Shown: positions 24,934 through 34,789 of the stretch, piece after piece
How the letters are laid out: every line of letters begins with the position of its first letter
Numbering within the stretch: the stretch's first letter is position 1
Assembly: GCA_020635875.1 (NCBI GenBank)
Contig: JACJYY010000002.1
Coordinates: forward strand, 248,001 to 312,000
DNA from: Flavobacteriales bacterium
Lineage (GTDB): Bacteria; Bacteroidota; Bacteroidia; Flavobacteriales; Flavobacteriaceae
Reading direction: 5' to 3'
DNA length: 64,000 nt
Translations under genes and position numbers: made by a program
The notes under the pieces: model-generated
What the model was told of the DNA's origin: nothing
What the model saw: only the letters and a program-made list of their open reading frames with translations
The model's database searches: none

Positions 24934-25818
24934 TTAGTAATTCCACATATCGTGTTCAAAATCTCGAATTACTTCTTTGATACGATCCGATTCTAACAAT
25001 TGCATCAAAGCGTGCTCTTTCACATAATCTTTGATTTGTCTATCTCCAAGAATATTCTCTTCCTTGTAAATAGTCGCATTGAATCTACGAGAATTAAACA
25101 AATGATCAAACGAAAATCCAGAAGCCGAATTATGAGGATTAAATGATTTAGCTTCGTGTAATATATCCCTTACAGTAGGAAAGAACACCCAAAACAACTC
25201 AACATAATCCTTAACATCACTATCCAAGGTATAAACATCCGGAACAACAGGACATATACCTAAAATACGATATTTCATTTCACCTTGACGTTTATCAAAA
25301 TACCAAATTCCCTTAATTTTGTAATCAGATACATCTGCTGCAGAAATTTCATATTTAACGATATACTCCTCAGAAATTTCCTCCCCAGCATTTAATTGCT
25401 CAATACCCAAATCAGTCGTATCTACTTTCACTAAAGATTCTTCTATATCTTTTAAGGTCTTCTTTTCAGCAAAATAAGAATCCCCATATACATCTGTTAT
25501 TCGCCCCTTTCTAATATTTTTGATTAAAATATCGTATAACGAACGTCTATGACTACCTATTGCAATAGTATCAACTGGATAAAGAAATGCAAAGTTAATA
25601 CGTTCGTTCAAATCAATAATCTCCCAAACCGTCTTACCCCATAATAAATCGCGATCATCTACATAACCGTATTCCATAGGTTTATCATTGTCATACTTGA
25701 TCTGTTGATCTGACTTCACATTTATCTCAGTCGGCTTCTTTGCGTTAAGCAAATTAGACTGTCCATATGAAAATGTCGCTATGACAATTGCTAAAAGTGT
25801 AAAAAACTTATTATACAT
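24934..25818 (-). CDS. gldN: T9SS ring component GldN
   Basis: Periplasmic partner of GldK in the outer-membrane-associated ring of the type IX secretion system (PorN in Porphyromonas). The 294 residues start with a signal peptide ending near FSYGQS (about residue 20). Family blocks include DDRDLLWGKTVWEIIDLNERINFAFLYPV, RGRITDVYGDSYF, WYFDKRQGEMKYRILGICPV and ELFWVFFP. It is the last gene of gldKLMN, 41 bases after gldM, and a terminator follows. Confidence 0.96.
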   Translation of the reverse strand: MYNKFFTLLAIVIATFSYGQSNLLNAKKPTEINVKSDQQIKYDNDKPMEYGYVDDRDLLWGKTVWEIIDLNERINFAFLYPVDTIAIGSHRRSLYDILIKNIRKGRITDVYGDSYFAEKKTLKDIEESLVKVDTTDLGIEQLNAGEEISEEYIVKYEISAADVSDYKIKGIWYFDKRQGEMKYRILGICPVVPDVYTLDSDVKDYVELFWVFFPTVRDILHEAKSFNPHNSASGFSFDHLFNSRRFNATIYKEENILGDRQIKDYVKEHALMQLLESDRIKEVIRDFEHDMWNY

Positions 25819-25859
25819 AATTGAAATTTTAATAAACCTATTTTATACTCTCTAAATGA

Positions 25860-27431
25860 TTACCTAGATATTTCGTAAATAACTGGAGCTGTTTTTGGCA
25901 ATATATAATCAGAGTTTCCTATAATCTCAGCTTTTATTTCTGAAATTGTTACTTGATCTCCTCTACCTGCTTTATTTAAAGCACTCTTAGCACGCGAATC
26001 CAATTTATCCCCATTAACTAAAATTGTTGGCTGTCCAGGTATCTTAATCGCAAATTGCTTAACTCTTAACTTTAACTCAAAATCAAAACTATCAAAAACT
26101 GCAGAAACTGTAGAAACCTCTAAACTCGATTTTGGACCTTTAATCACACCTGTTTCACCTCTAATTGCTCCTTGTGGATTTGGTACACTTTTTACACGGA
26201 ACATTTTCTGATCAGCTACAGTTTTTCCATCAATTTGAGCACTTACCTTAATAGGTACTTCTCTACCTTGAAACCTAGTAACATTGATTAAATATTTACC
26301 TGGTTTGTTATCCTTTCTTAAACCTGGTGCCGAAGCATTTACATTATTATCAGAAACACCAGCGAATGATATTGTCAATGGGTTATCAACCCCTCTATAC
26401 AACACATTCATCTTATCAGCAGAAATTGTAGCTGAGTTAGGACGAGGAACAACCACGTATTTATCTTTGATAGGAATTGGCACATCAGCTCCATCTTCCT
26501 TAAACACGAATTGTCCATCTATATCATGTTCACCAACGTTCGCAGCGTTAAACTCAAATTTAACTTGACCGCCTTCTAAGGCTTTGGCAATATCAACTTC
26601 TGTATTGTTAATTACCACTTTAGATGGAACAGTGTTTTCATCATAACGTCCTAATACTACTCTACCAGTAACTTTGTCTCCAGAAAAGAAAGCTGACTTA
26701 TCCATGATAACCATCGCTTGATAGTTTTTCATTGATGCCGCTTGAGCTTGAGTATTTCCAATCAAAGCATTATAAATATCTTGCTCTGTTTTTTTAACAT
26801 CATTCTGCATTCCTGTTAACTTCGCTAATGAAGCAACCGCAGGGAAACCTTTATAATGATAATCTAAATACTTTTTTGTTGCACCATCATTAGCCTTTAT
26901 GTCTTTTGTATCAAAAGTCTCTCTTATGTTATTACAAATAAACTGATATTTAACATCCTTACCGAATACTTTTAAAAGACCATCACGATAATTTTCAATA
27001 GCCTCGATTACCTTTTTACCTTCAGCAGAGTATCCATCCCCGCTAAACCACATTTCATCAATCTTGTCTCCTTTATCCATACTCTCATATGGTAATTTAC
27101 CAGTTTCTTCGTTAGGCTGGTAATCGGCCGTTAACTTCTTTTTTAATTCTCCAAGAAAAGTATAAAACTCCGAAGACAATTTCTTAACTTCTTTGGCCTT
27201 TTTAAAAGGCACACCAAATGAAGCTGCATTTTCACTTGCTTTGTCTCCTAATTGAGTAAATAAACTCCCGTTGTATTCTTCGGAAAACTTATTTACCGCT
27301 TCAAACTTCTCATTCATTAATCCAAAAGCGGACAATACCTCTTTGGACATTTGTAAAGCCAACATGGCAATGAATACCAAGTACATCAAACTGATCATCT
27401 TCTGCCTTGGACTCAAATTAGCATCTGCCAT
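25860..27431 (-). CDS. gldM: T9SS motor component GldM
   Basis: Inner-membrane protein that spans the periplasm and, with GldL, forms the proton-driven motor of T9SS and gliding. The 523 residues start with a short cytoplasmic end and one membrane segment (PRQKMISLMYLVFIAMLALQMS, about 8-29). A large periplasmic part follows, made of a helical domain and Ig-like domains (for example FFSGDKVTGRVVLGRYDENTVPSKVVIN). The length is normal for GldM. Confidence 0.97.
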   Translation of the reverse strand: MADANLSPRQKMISLMYLVFIAMLALQMSKEVLSAFGLMNEKFEAVNKFSEEYNGSLFTQLGDKASENAASFGVPFKKAKEVKKLSSEFYTFLGELKKKLTADYQPNEETGKLPYESMDKGDKIDEMWFSGDGYSAEGKKVIEAIENYRDGLLKVFGKDVKYQFICNNIRETFDTKDIKANDGATKKYLDYHYKGFPAVASLAKLTGMQNDVKKTEQDIYNALIGNTQAQAASMKNYQAMVIMDKSAFFSGDKVTGRVVLGRYDENTVPSKVVINNTEVDIAKALEGGQVKFEFNAANVGEHDIDGQFVFKEDGADVPIPIKDKYVVVPRPNSATISADKMNVLYRGVDNPLTISFAGVSDNNVNASAPGLRKDNKPGKYLINVTRFQGREVPIKVSAQIDGKTVADQKMFRVKSVPNPQGAIRGETGVIKGPKSSLEVSTVSAVFDSFDFELKLRVKQFAIKIPGQPTILVNGDKLDSRAKSALNKAGRGDQVTISEIKAEIIGNSDYILPKTAPVIYEISR

Positions 27432-27485
27432 AATTTTCTAATTTAATTTAGTTAATAATAAATTTATGTTGTTCCTTTTTAACAA

Positions 27486-28145
27486 TTAAGAGTTTTTCAC
27501 TCCCATTGCAGACAACATACCTCCATAAACTCCGTTTAAAGAAGAAAGATTAGTAGACAACGAAGCCATTTGGTCTTTTAATTTACCAGCATTTTCAGCA
27601 ACTTCTTGATTAATTTGTGCATTTCTAGAAGCGCTTTCTAATTGAATTTTATATAAGCTATTTAAAGACTCCATTTGTGAAGCTGCCAATGACATTTCTT
27701 CACTGTATTTTTTAGTCGCTCCAACAGAATCAATAGTTGGCGAAATCGATTTAGCTGCTGACTCAAAATTTTTGATACTCGCACCTAAACTCTCCATTAA
27801 AGCAGCATCAATTTTTGCTTCTTTTAACAAATTATCTAATTTTTTTGACAATTGACCTTCAGCATCAACTGCTTCTTCAGTCTTAGCACCATGACCTTTA
27901 GCACCTTTAGCTGGAGCTTCACCCACGTGATCTACCAATTCAGGATATACATTTTCCCAGTGATAATGTACAGGCAATGGTTCAAAAGCAGAAAGACCAA
28001 AAATAATTGCCTCAGTAGACAATCCAACAATCAACATCGCACTCGCACCAGGCCAGTGCATCAATTTAAAAAGGGCACCTACAATTACTACTGCAGCTCC
28101 TAAACCGTACAACATAGCTGTTGCCTTTTCTCCTAATAATCCCAT
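27486..28145 (-). CDS. gldL: T9SS motor component GldL
   Basis: Inner-membrane motor protein of gliding/T9SS, 219 residues. Two membrane segments (about 10-28 and 34-53) contain GAAVVIVGALFKLMHWPGAS and LIVGLSTEAIIFGLSAFEP. The glutamate in the second segment (E45) is the probable equivalent of the proton-pathway Glu described for GldL. The rest is a cytoplasmic, coiled-coil-prone tail (LDNLLKEAKIDAALMESLG, LASQMESLNSLYKIQLESA). It starts 44 bases after gldK. Confidence 0.97.
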   Translation of the reverse strand: MGLLGEKATAMLYGLGAAVVIVGALFKLMHWPGASAMLIVGLSTEAIIFGLSAFEPLPVHYHWENVYPELVDHVGEAPAKGAKGHGAKTEEAVDAEGQLSKKLDNLLKEAKIDAALMESLGASIKNFESAAKSISPTIDSVGATKKYSEEMSLAASQMESLNSLYKIQLESASRNAQINQEVAENAGKLKDQMASLSTNLSSLNGVYGGMLSAMGVKNS

Positions 28146-28189
28146 AAAAAAAAATTAAAAATTAATACTAAAAAATTATACTCAAATTA

Positions 28190-29554
28190 TTATTTTCCGG
28201 TGCTTTGAGTTCCCATGTAATCTTGAACTGTTCTGAAGCCTATATAACTTCTTGCAGAATCTTCATATTCAAAATCACGGGTACTAACTTGCAGGAAGAA
28301 CCCTACATCTTTCCATGAACCTCCGCGAATAACCTTACGTTTATTCTCTTGTAAAGCCACACTTGGGTTCATAGTTGAAACATATTCGTATGAGTTAGGA
28401 TCATACGATGAAGCCGTCCACTCCGAAACGTTACCAGCCATATTATACAAACCATAATCATTAGGAGCATACGACTCTGCTTCTACGGTATACAATGCAC
28501 CGTCTGCCGCATAATCTCCTCTATTAGGCTTAAAGTTAGCCAAATAACAACCTCTTTCATTTCTCGCATAAATACCTCCCCAAGGATACATGGCAGAAGC
28601 TAAACCACCTCTAGCACTGTATTCCCATTCAGCTTCGGTAGGCAATCGAAAGAAATTCACATGTTGTCTTCCATTTTCTTTTTGATAGATATTCTTATAC
28701 AACGATCTCCATTCGCAAAAAGCCTTAGCTTGCATCCAGTTAACCCCCACTACCGGGTACTCCGAATAGGCTTGATGCCATAAATAATCGTTATGCATAG
28801 GCTCATTATACGAGTATGCAAAATCCTTAATCCATACCGTAGTATCAGGATATACAGGTACTTTTTCTTTTCTAATGAACTGATCTCTACTACCTGATTT
28901 AGCTCTTGCTGCAGCTTGAATATCCATCCAAGCATAACTAAATACAATCTTTCTTACATCAATACTTCTCAAACCATTATACGCTTGATCTATTGGCAAG
29001 TACATAGAATCCATTACTTCTGTGTAATGCTCATCTGGATACTTAGAAGTATCCCAAATCAATTTAACCTTCCTGTTTAATCGTCTCCCTGAATAAGGAT
29101 CGTCATCGGAACCTAAGCTGTAGTAGTTCTCATACATATATTTGTCATAAGGAGACATTTTTTCAGGATCTGTATCTTTAAAAGCAAACTCTCCGATACC
29201 TCCAGAACCTCCTACCATTCCTAACTCATCAGCCAAAATAGCCAATCTCATGCGAACAATAGAATCCTTAACCCATTCTACGAACTGTAAATATTCTGCA
29301 TTAGTAATTTCAGTCTCATCCATATAGAAAGAACGAACAGTTACTGTTTTTGTTGGAGCGTCTTCTACACTAGCTAAATCATCATCTGATTTACCCATGA
29401 TAAAAGCTCCACCAGGAATTAAAGTCATCCCATAAGGCTTTTGCGGATGCCATTTTTTCCCTTGAACCCCAACTAATTCACCTTGATCACTTGACCCACC
29501 ACAACTAGACAATACAAGTGCTGACAAAGCAATTAAAACATAAATCTTATTCAT
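28190..29554 (-). CDS. gldK: T9SS ring lipoprotein GldK
   Basis: Outer-membrane lipoprotein (PorK in Porphyromonas) that forms the large periplasmic ring with GldN. The 454 residues include lipobox LVLSSCGG (lipidated C18) and an FGE-sulfatase fold: LIPGGAFIMGKSDDD, FYMDETEITNAEYLQFVEWV, YPVVGVNWMQAKAFCEWR, LPTEAEWEYSARGG, YNMAGNVSEWTAS and VIRGGSWKD. The paired cysteines of catalytic formylglycine-generating enzymes are missing after GGSW, so it is structural. It is the first gene of the gldKLMN operon. The 169 bases upstream are very AT-rich, with only a near-match to a -7 element (AATATTTG). Confidence 0.97.
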   Translation of the reverse strand: MNKIYVLIALSALVLSSCGGSSDQGELVGVQGKKWHPQKPYGMTLIPGGAFIMGKSDDDLASVEDAPTKTVTVRSFYMDETEITNAEYLQFVEWVKDSIVRMRLAILADELGMVGGSGGIGEFAFKDTDPEKMSPYDKYMYENYYSLGSDDDPYSGRRLNRKVKLIWDTSKYPDEHYTEVMDSMYLPIDQAYNGLRSIDVRKIVFSYAWMDIQAAARAKSGSRDQFIRKEKVPVYPDTTVWIKDFAYSYNEPMHNDYLWHQAYSEYPVVGVNWMQAKAFCEWRSLYKNIYQKENGRQHVNFFRLPTEAEWEYSARGGLASAMYPWGGIYARNERGCYLANFKPNRGDYAADGALYTVEAESYAPNDYGLYNMAGNVSEWTASSYDPNSYEYVSTMNPSVALQENKRKVIRGGSWKDVGFFLQVSTRDFEYEDSARSYIGFRTVQDYMGTQSTGK

Positions 29555-29723
29555 AATTCTAAAGAATTGTTACGATACAAATATTTTTAAAAGCGTAAAC
29601 TTATTTAATTATTTCCGAATTAACAACTTTTTTTTCTAAAAAATCGTTAACAGATTATTGTATTCTCAAAAAGAACGCTACAATTATACACTATATTCAA
29701 TCAAAAATGAAAAAAAATTAATA

Positions 29724-30869
29724 TCACAAAATATTTTTGCGATATGCCTTCCACCATCTCTCTGGCACTTCGTTCTCACAAGCTTTTACGTAATCCGCAT
29801 ACGAACAAGGAAGTAAAGTGTTGGGCTGCAATCGATTACCCTTTTCAAATGAAGGAATCTCAATCCACCAACGCTCGGTTACATCACTCTTATAGAACAC
29901 CAAATCCATCTCATCCACTAGTACATTATACTTGATGTAATTGGCTCTACTACCAAAAGGATATTCATTTGATCTGTAATTTACGCCTTCTATAAAATAC
30001 CAAACAATTTGTGCAATCAACATGGATTCGGACTCTCCCCCACGCTGATTAAACAATCCAAAAGAAGATACTTTATCGCTAATTCCTGCATACCTAGACA
30101 AAGCACAGATCTCTTTGCCATTAAAACCATTAGGAATAAAAGGTAAATTATTGCCTGATGCTGACGATTTTACCGCGTTCATATCAAAAGAAACTAAATC
30201 TGAATCTCTAAACACAGGTTCCGCCAATGACAAATCAGCAGAAACATCCCCTAATCTATAACTATCAAAATACAATTGATCCATCAAATCTATTTCGTAT
30301 TGTGAATTATAATAGACTTGATATCCAATATTTACGTAATTAAAAAGATTATTAGGTTCGTTTACAATTATTTTGCTTACAAATGATTTATCAGTATGAT
30401 CACTCTCCTCAGTTCCTATATCAAAGGAACTGTCCACATTTACAACATTCACCATCTGTTCCAGCTTATCGTAACCCCTATACATAGCGTAAGTTAAGTT
30501 TTGCCCTCCCCCTAAAACAACTGGAATAATCTTTCTTTTCACTAACTCTGCCACCATTTCTTTGACCAAAAAATGAGTGTCTGTTATCTTTTCTCCAGGC
30601 AAAACATTTCCTAAATCAACAATGTTTACATTCCAATTCCCGGGAAACAATTGATATAGTGACTTTCTTACATTTTGCAAATTCACATCACTCCCTTCAG
30701 TACCCCCTCTATTGTCGAGCACACCTATGAGCGCAATCTTGACATTTTCTAACACAGGAAATTCATTCGGTTTATGAAGCACCACTTTATTACCTAAAGC
30801 ATAAGGAGACCCTTGTGCTATAAATTCAACTATCTCCGCATTTACTGGACGTAATAAATCAAACACCAT
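29724..30869 (-). CDS. Arginase/formimidoylglutamase-fold protein with lost metal ligands
   Basis: The 381 residues align by motif with the ureohydrolase fold (arginase, agmatinase, formimidoylglutamase), but the manganese ligands are altered. The GGDHS motif reads GGGQN (Q123 for His). The DAHxD motif reads DSSFD at 146-150 (Ser for the His). The DxD motif SFDxD reads SFDMN (N231 for Asp). Three of six expected ligands are therefore changed, and hydrolase activity is doubtful. It ends 169 bases before gldK and lies 2 bases after topA. Placement upstream of gldKLMN may reflect a structural or regulatory role, but I know of no proof. Databases often label such proteins formimidoylglutamase, which these motifs do not support. 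Confidence 0.8.
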   Translation of the reverse strand: MVFDLLRPVNAEIVEFIAQGSPYALGNKVVLHKPNEFPVLENVKIALIGVLDNRGGTEGSDVNLQNVRKSLYQLFPGNWNVNIVDLGNVLPGEKITDTHFLVKEMVAELVKRKIIPVVLGGGQNLTYAMYRGYDKLEQMVNVVNVDSSFDIGTEESDHTDKSFVSKIIVNEPNNLFNYVNIGYQVYYNSQYEIDLMDQLYFDSYRLGDVSADLSLAEPVFRDSDLVSFDMNAVKSSASGNNLPFIPNGFNGKEICALSRYAGISDKVSSFGLFNQRGGESESMLIAQIVWYFIEGVNYRSNEYPFGSRANYIKYNVLVDEMDLVFYKSDVTERWWIEIPSFEKGNRLQPNTLLPCSYADYVKACENEVPERWWKAYRKNIL

Positions 30870-30871
30870 TT

Positions 30872-33358
30872 TTATTTCTTTTTAGCGGTAGTTTTTCTTT
30901 TAGTTGTTTTTTTAGCTGGACTTTTGGTTGCAATGTATTCTTTGGCTTGATCTAAAGAAATTTTTGTTGCATCTATATCTTTGGCTAACTCTACCTTCAC
31001 TTTCCCTTTAATAATAACTGAACGACCCCATCTTGCCTTTTCTACTCTTATTCCTTCGTCTTCCCAGTGATTGATTACTTTATCTTTTTCCTTTTGAATT
31101 TTATCTTCTATAAGATTAGCAATATCGTTATCAGATAAATTATCAAAATCATACTTTTTACTAACATTGATAAACACATTATTCCATTTAAGATAGGGAC
31201 CAAAACGTCCCACTCCTTTTTGTACAGGCAAACCATCATATGTTGCTATCGGAGCGTCTGCTTTTTCTTTTTCATCAATTAATTCCTGCGCACGCTTCAA
31301 GGTAACATCTGTCGGTTCTTCCCCCTCGGGTAACGAAATAAACTTGTCTCCAAATTTAACATATGGCCCAAACCTTCCGTTATTTACCTCAACCGTCTCT
31401 CCTTTATATATACCTAAACTTTTGGGCAACAAAAACAACTTTAGCACTTCTTCTAAAGTCACTGTTCCTATGTGTTGATCAGCTATTAAACTCGCAAACT
31501 TTTTATCCTCATCATCTGCCCCTCCAATCTGTGCCATAGGACCAAATTTCCCTAATCGTACCAAAACAGGTTTTCCAGACTCAGGGTCGGTGCCCAAAAT
31601 TCGTTCGCCAGACTCTCGCTCTGCATTTTCTTCAACTTCAGACACCCTAGGATGAAAATGCGAATAAAAATCATTCATCATCTTAGTCCAATCCTCGTTC
31701 CCTTCGGCAATTTCGTCAAAATCCTGCTCTACCTTAGCGGTGAAGTTATAATCCAATATGGTTTCAAAGTTCTTAACCAAAAAGTCATTTACAATAACCC
31801 CAATATCGGTCGGAATCAACTTCCCTTTATCAGACCCCGTCTTTTCAACTAATGATTTAGTAGCGATTTTGGCATTCTTTAAGACAATTTGGGTATACGG
31901 TCTTTCCTCTCCTTCTGACACTCCCTTTTCAACATAATTCCTATTAATTATTGTCGATATGGTTGGCGCATAAGTAGAAGGACGTCCTATTCCCAACTCT
32001 TCTAGTTTCTTAACCAAAGAAGCTTCTGTATAACGAGCTGGTGGACGCGTAAATCTTTCCGTTGCGGTTATATAATTATTGACGAGGCGCTCCCCTTCCT
32101 TTAAAACAGGCAACATTCCTTCTTGCTCTTGATCTTCGTCATCATGCCCTTCTAGATAGACTTTCAAGAAACCTTCAAATTTGATCATTTCTCCAGTCGC
32201 AATAAAAGCCTCGCTATGATTGTCTGCGTCAATTTTCACATTGGTACGTTCTAATTGGGCATCACTCATTTGAGAAGCAAGGGTTCTTTTCCAAATCAAA
32301 TCATATAAACGTTCTTGATTACGATCACCTGTTACAGATTGTCTTGTCATATCTGTTGGACGAATTGCTTCATGAGCTTCCTGTGCTCCTTTGCTCTTAC
32401 TCGAAAACTTTCTTGGCAAACTATATTCTACTCCGTATGAGTTTACAATCATTTCCTTTGCTCCCGCAATCGCTTCGTCAGATAAGTTCACACTATCCGT
32501 TCTCATATAAGTAATCAATCCTGCCTCATACAACTTTTGAGCGACTTGCATTGTTACGCCAACAGGCAAATACAATTTACGAGCAGCCTCTTGTTGAAGA
32601 GTAGACGTAGTAAAAGGTGCCGCTGGTGATTTTTTTGTAGGTCTCTTCTCTAAACTAGCAACAGTATAATGAGACCCTATATTTTGTTTTAAAAACTGTT
32701 CTGCTTCACTTTTCGAATTAAGATTATTAGATAGCTTCGCTTTGAAAGTCCTACCTTCCTCATTGGCAAATTCTGCCACTATACTAAACGACGGAACGGC
32801 ATTAAAATCTCTAATTTCATTTTCGCGCTCTACAATTAGTCGAACCGAAACAGACTGCACCCTACCCGCTGATAAACCTCCTTTTACTTTTTTCCATAAC
32901 ACAGGAGACAATTCATAACCTACTAATCGATCCAATACTCTCCTAGCTTGCTGTGCATTTACCAAATCATAATTAATCCCTCTTGGATTTTCAATAGCCT
33001 TTGTAATAGCCGATTTAGTAATCTCATGAAAAACGATTCTTTTTGTCTTTTTTGGATCTAACTTTAGCTCTTCCGCCAAATGCCAAGAAATAGCTTCTCC
33101 CTCACGATCCTCATCGGAAGCCAACCAAACCATCTCAGCATCCTTTGATAAAGACTTTAATTTTCGAACAAGAGCTTTCTTGTCTGGGGAAACTTCATAC
33201 TTAGGCAAAAAACCATTTTCAACATCTACACCAATCTCTTTGGAAGGTAAATCTGCTATGTGACCATAACTTGATTCTACCTGAAAATCTTTCCCAAGAA
33301 ATTTCTCTATTGTTTTTGCCTTTGCAGGGGACTCCACTATCACTAAATTCTTTGCCAT
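30872..33358 (-). CDS. topA: DNA topoisomerase I
   Basis: Type IA topoisomerase that relaxes negative supercoils. The 828 residues begin with a TOPRIM domain (NLVIVESPAKAKTIEKFLG, WLASDEDREGEAISWHL). The catalytic tyrosine is Y284 in GLITYMRTDSVNLS. The C-terminal half lacks the four-cysteine zinc ribbons of E. coli TopA and instead has TopA C-terminal repeats (RLGKFGPMAQIG, NGRFGPYVKFGDKFISLP, GVGRFGPYLKW) and a basic Lys-rich tail. The ATG at 33358 is chosen because the longer frame would overlap a -7 element. Confidence 0.97.
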   Translation of the reverse strand: MAKNLVIVESPAKAKTIEKFLGKDFQVESSYGHIADLPSKEIGVDVENGFLPKYEVSPDKKALVRKLKSLSKDAEMVWLASDEDREGEAISWHLAEELKLDPKKTKRIVFHEITKSAITKAIENPRGINYDLVNAQQARRVLDRLVGYELSPVLWKKVKGGLSAGRVQSVSVRLIVERENEIRDFNAVPSFSIVAEFANEEGRTFKAKLSNNLNSKSEAEQFLKQNIGSHYTVASLEKRPTKKSPAAPFTTSTLQQEAARKLYLPVGVTMQVAQKLYEAGLITYMRTDSVNLSDEAIAGAKEMIVNSYGVEYSLPRKFSSKSKGAQEAHEAIRPTDMTRQSVTGDRNQERLYDLIWKRTLASQMSDAQLERTNVKIDADNHSEAFIATGEMIKFEGFLKVYLEGHDDEDQEQEGMLPVLKEGERLVNNYITATERFTRPPARYTEASLVKKLEELGIGRPSTYAPTISTIINRNYVEKGVSEGEERPYTQIVLKNAKIATKSLVEKTGSDKGKLIPTDIGVIVNDFLVKNFETILDYNFTAKVEQDFDEIAEGNEDWTKMMNDFYSHFHPRVSEVEENAERESGERILGTDPESGKPVLVRLGKFGPMAQIGGADDEDKKFASLIADQHIGTVTLEEVLKLFLLPKSLGIYKGETVEVNNGRFGPYVKFGDKFISLPEGEEPTDVTLKRAQELIDEKEKADAPIATYDGLPVQKGVGRFGPYLKWNNVFINVSKKYDFDNLSDNDIANLIEDKIQKEKDKVINHWEDEGIRVEKARWGRSVIIKGKVKVELAKDIDATKISLDQAKEYIATKSPAKKTTKRKTTAKKK

Positions 33359-33379
33359 GTCTTTCGAAAATTTAATGCA

Positions 33380-33387
33380 CAAAAATA
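33380..33387 (-). promoter_or_regulatory. -7 element upstream of topA
   Basis: TATTTTTG on the minus strand, 22 bases before the topA ATG. It rules out the longer open frame as the start. Confidence 0.5.
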
Positions 33388-33571
33388 TACGTTATTTTAA
33401 AACTGTTACACCTTAATATATATAAACACTAGAACACATCATTAAAACGCTGTTTGTCAACATCTTACAATTATGAATTTTAATACACCTATAACACTTT
33501 TTACATATTTATGTTTTGAATCAAACCTATTATATTTCAGAAAAACGACAAACAAATGACTAATTATCGCT

Positions 33572-33601
33572 TTTGATTCTTTCTTTATTAAAGTATCTTT
33601 G
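33572..33601 (+). promoter_or_regulatory. purK promoter
   Basis: TTTG (33572-33575), 18 bases, then TATCTTTG (33594-33601): a full -33/-7 match. It overlaps the beginning of the longest open frame, so translation must begin later, at 33612 or 33621. The rest of the 33359-33620 gap shows no gene. Confidence 0.65.
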
Positions 33602-33620
33602 CCTCTTTAAAATGACAACT

Positions 33621-34775
33621 ATGAACTATTTCTCGTCAGACTTCAAATTAGGTATACTAGGCGGTGGTCAACTGGGCAAAATGCTACTTTTTGACACCCG
33701 AAAATTTGACATTCAAACCTATGTATTAGACCCTAGCAATGAAGCCCCTAGTAAAATAGCTTGTAATCATTTTTTTCAAGGAGATTTGATGGACTTTGAC
33801 ACCGTCTATAATTTTGGGAAAAAAGTAGATGTCTTAACCTTTGAAATTGAACACGTCAACATTAAAGCCTTAGAAAAACTCGAAAATGAAGGAATTAAGG
33901 TATATCCTTCTCCAAAAACACTCAAAACAATTCAAAACAAAGGGGTTCAAAAGCAGTTTTATGACCAAAACAATATCCCGACTGCTCCCTTCACAAGATT
34001 CGATACATTAAAAGACCTTAAAGAAGCTGTTGAAAAAGGACTTACTTCCATTCCTTTCGTGTGGAAAAGTACACAATTTGGGTATGATGGAAATGGAGTG
34101 AAAGTAGTACGTCAAGTCTCTGATTTAGACAAACTACCAGAAACGGAATGTATCGCTGAAGAATTAGTTCCTTTCAAAAACGAGTTAGCTGTTATCGTAA
34201 CAAGAACTCCTTCCAGCGAAATAAAAACTTACCCTGTGGTAGAAATGGAGTTCCACCCAGAAGCTAATCAAGTAGAATATGTGATTTGCCCTGCTAGGAT
34301 TGATGATGCTGTCGCTGAAAAAGCTAGAACTGTTGCGCTGCAAGTTTCCGAAGCTTATCAACATGTAGGATTGTTGGCTGTCGAAATGTTTCAAACAGAA
34401 GATGATCAAATCTTGATAAACGAGGTAGCACCTCGCCCTCACAACTCTGGTCACTATAGCATCGAAGCCAGTTATACCTCACAGTTTGAACAACACTTAC
34501 GAGCGATACTTGATTTACCTTTAGGGGATACTGACAGTAAAGTCGCGGGTATAATGGTAAATTTGGTTGGATCCGAAGGTTATGTAGGAAATGTAAAGTA
34601 TCAAAATATTGAAAAGATATTAGGATGGAAAGGTGTCACTCCTCATATTTATGGCAAAAAAGAAACCCGACCTTTCCGCAAAATGGGACATGTTACCATA
34701 GTAAATGAAGATATAAACGAAGCAAGAAGAATTGCACAAGAAGTAAAAAACACAATTAAAGTGATTAGTGAATAG
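33621..34775 (+). CDS. purK: 5-(carboxyamino)imidazole ribonucleotide synthase PurK
   Basis: ATP-grasp enzyme of purine synthesis that makes N5-CAIR from AIR, bicarbonate and ATP; PurE, encoded next, converts the product. The 384 residues show GILGGGQLGKMLL at the N-terminus, FVWKSTQFGYDGNGVKVV, the ATP-grasp core ECIAEELVPFKNELAVIVTR and INEVAPRPHNSGHYSIEAS. The start at MNYFSSDF is used because the promoter covers the upstream part of the frame; an ATG three codons earlier (33612) is also possible. Confidence 0.97.
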   Translation: MNYFSSDFKLGILGGGQLGKMLLFDTRKFDIQTYVLDPSNEAPSKIACNHFFQGDLMDFDTVYNFGKKVDVLTFEIEHVNIKALEKLENEGIKVYPSPKTLKTIQNKGVQKQFYDQNNIPTAPFTRFDTLKDLKEAVEKGLTSIPFVWKSTQFGYDGNGVKVVRQVSDLDKLPETECIAEELVPFKNELAVIVTRTPSSEIKTYPVVEMEFHPEANQVEYVICPARIDDAVAEKARTVALQVSEAYQHVGLLAVEMFQTEDDQILINEVAPRPHNSGHYSIEASYTSQFEQHLRAILDLPLGDTDSKVAGIMVNLVGSEGYVGNVKYQNIEKILGWKGVTPHIYGKKETRPFRKMGHVTIVNEDINEARRIAQEVKNTIKVISE

Positions 34776-34789
34776 GATTGAAAAATTAC

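Noticed and set aside
29724..30869. An active formimidoylglutamase of histidine degradation
   Set aside because: Key metal-binding residues are replaced and no hut genes are nearby.
33359..33382. Extended TopA start
   Set aside because: A -7 element TATTTTTG overlaps the extension, and the family begins at AKNLVIVESPAKAK.
33573..33620. Longer N-terminus of PurK from the ATG at 33573
   Set aside because: A full -33/-7 promoter lies across this stretch, and the extra residues (MILSLLKYLCLFK) are unlike PurK proteins.
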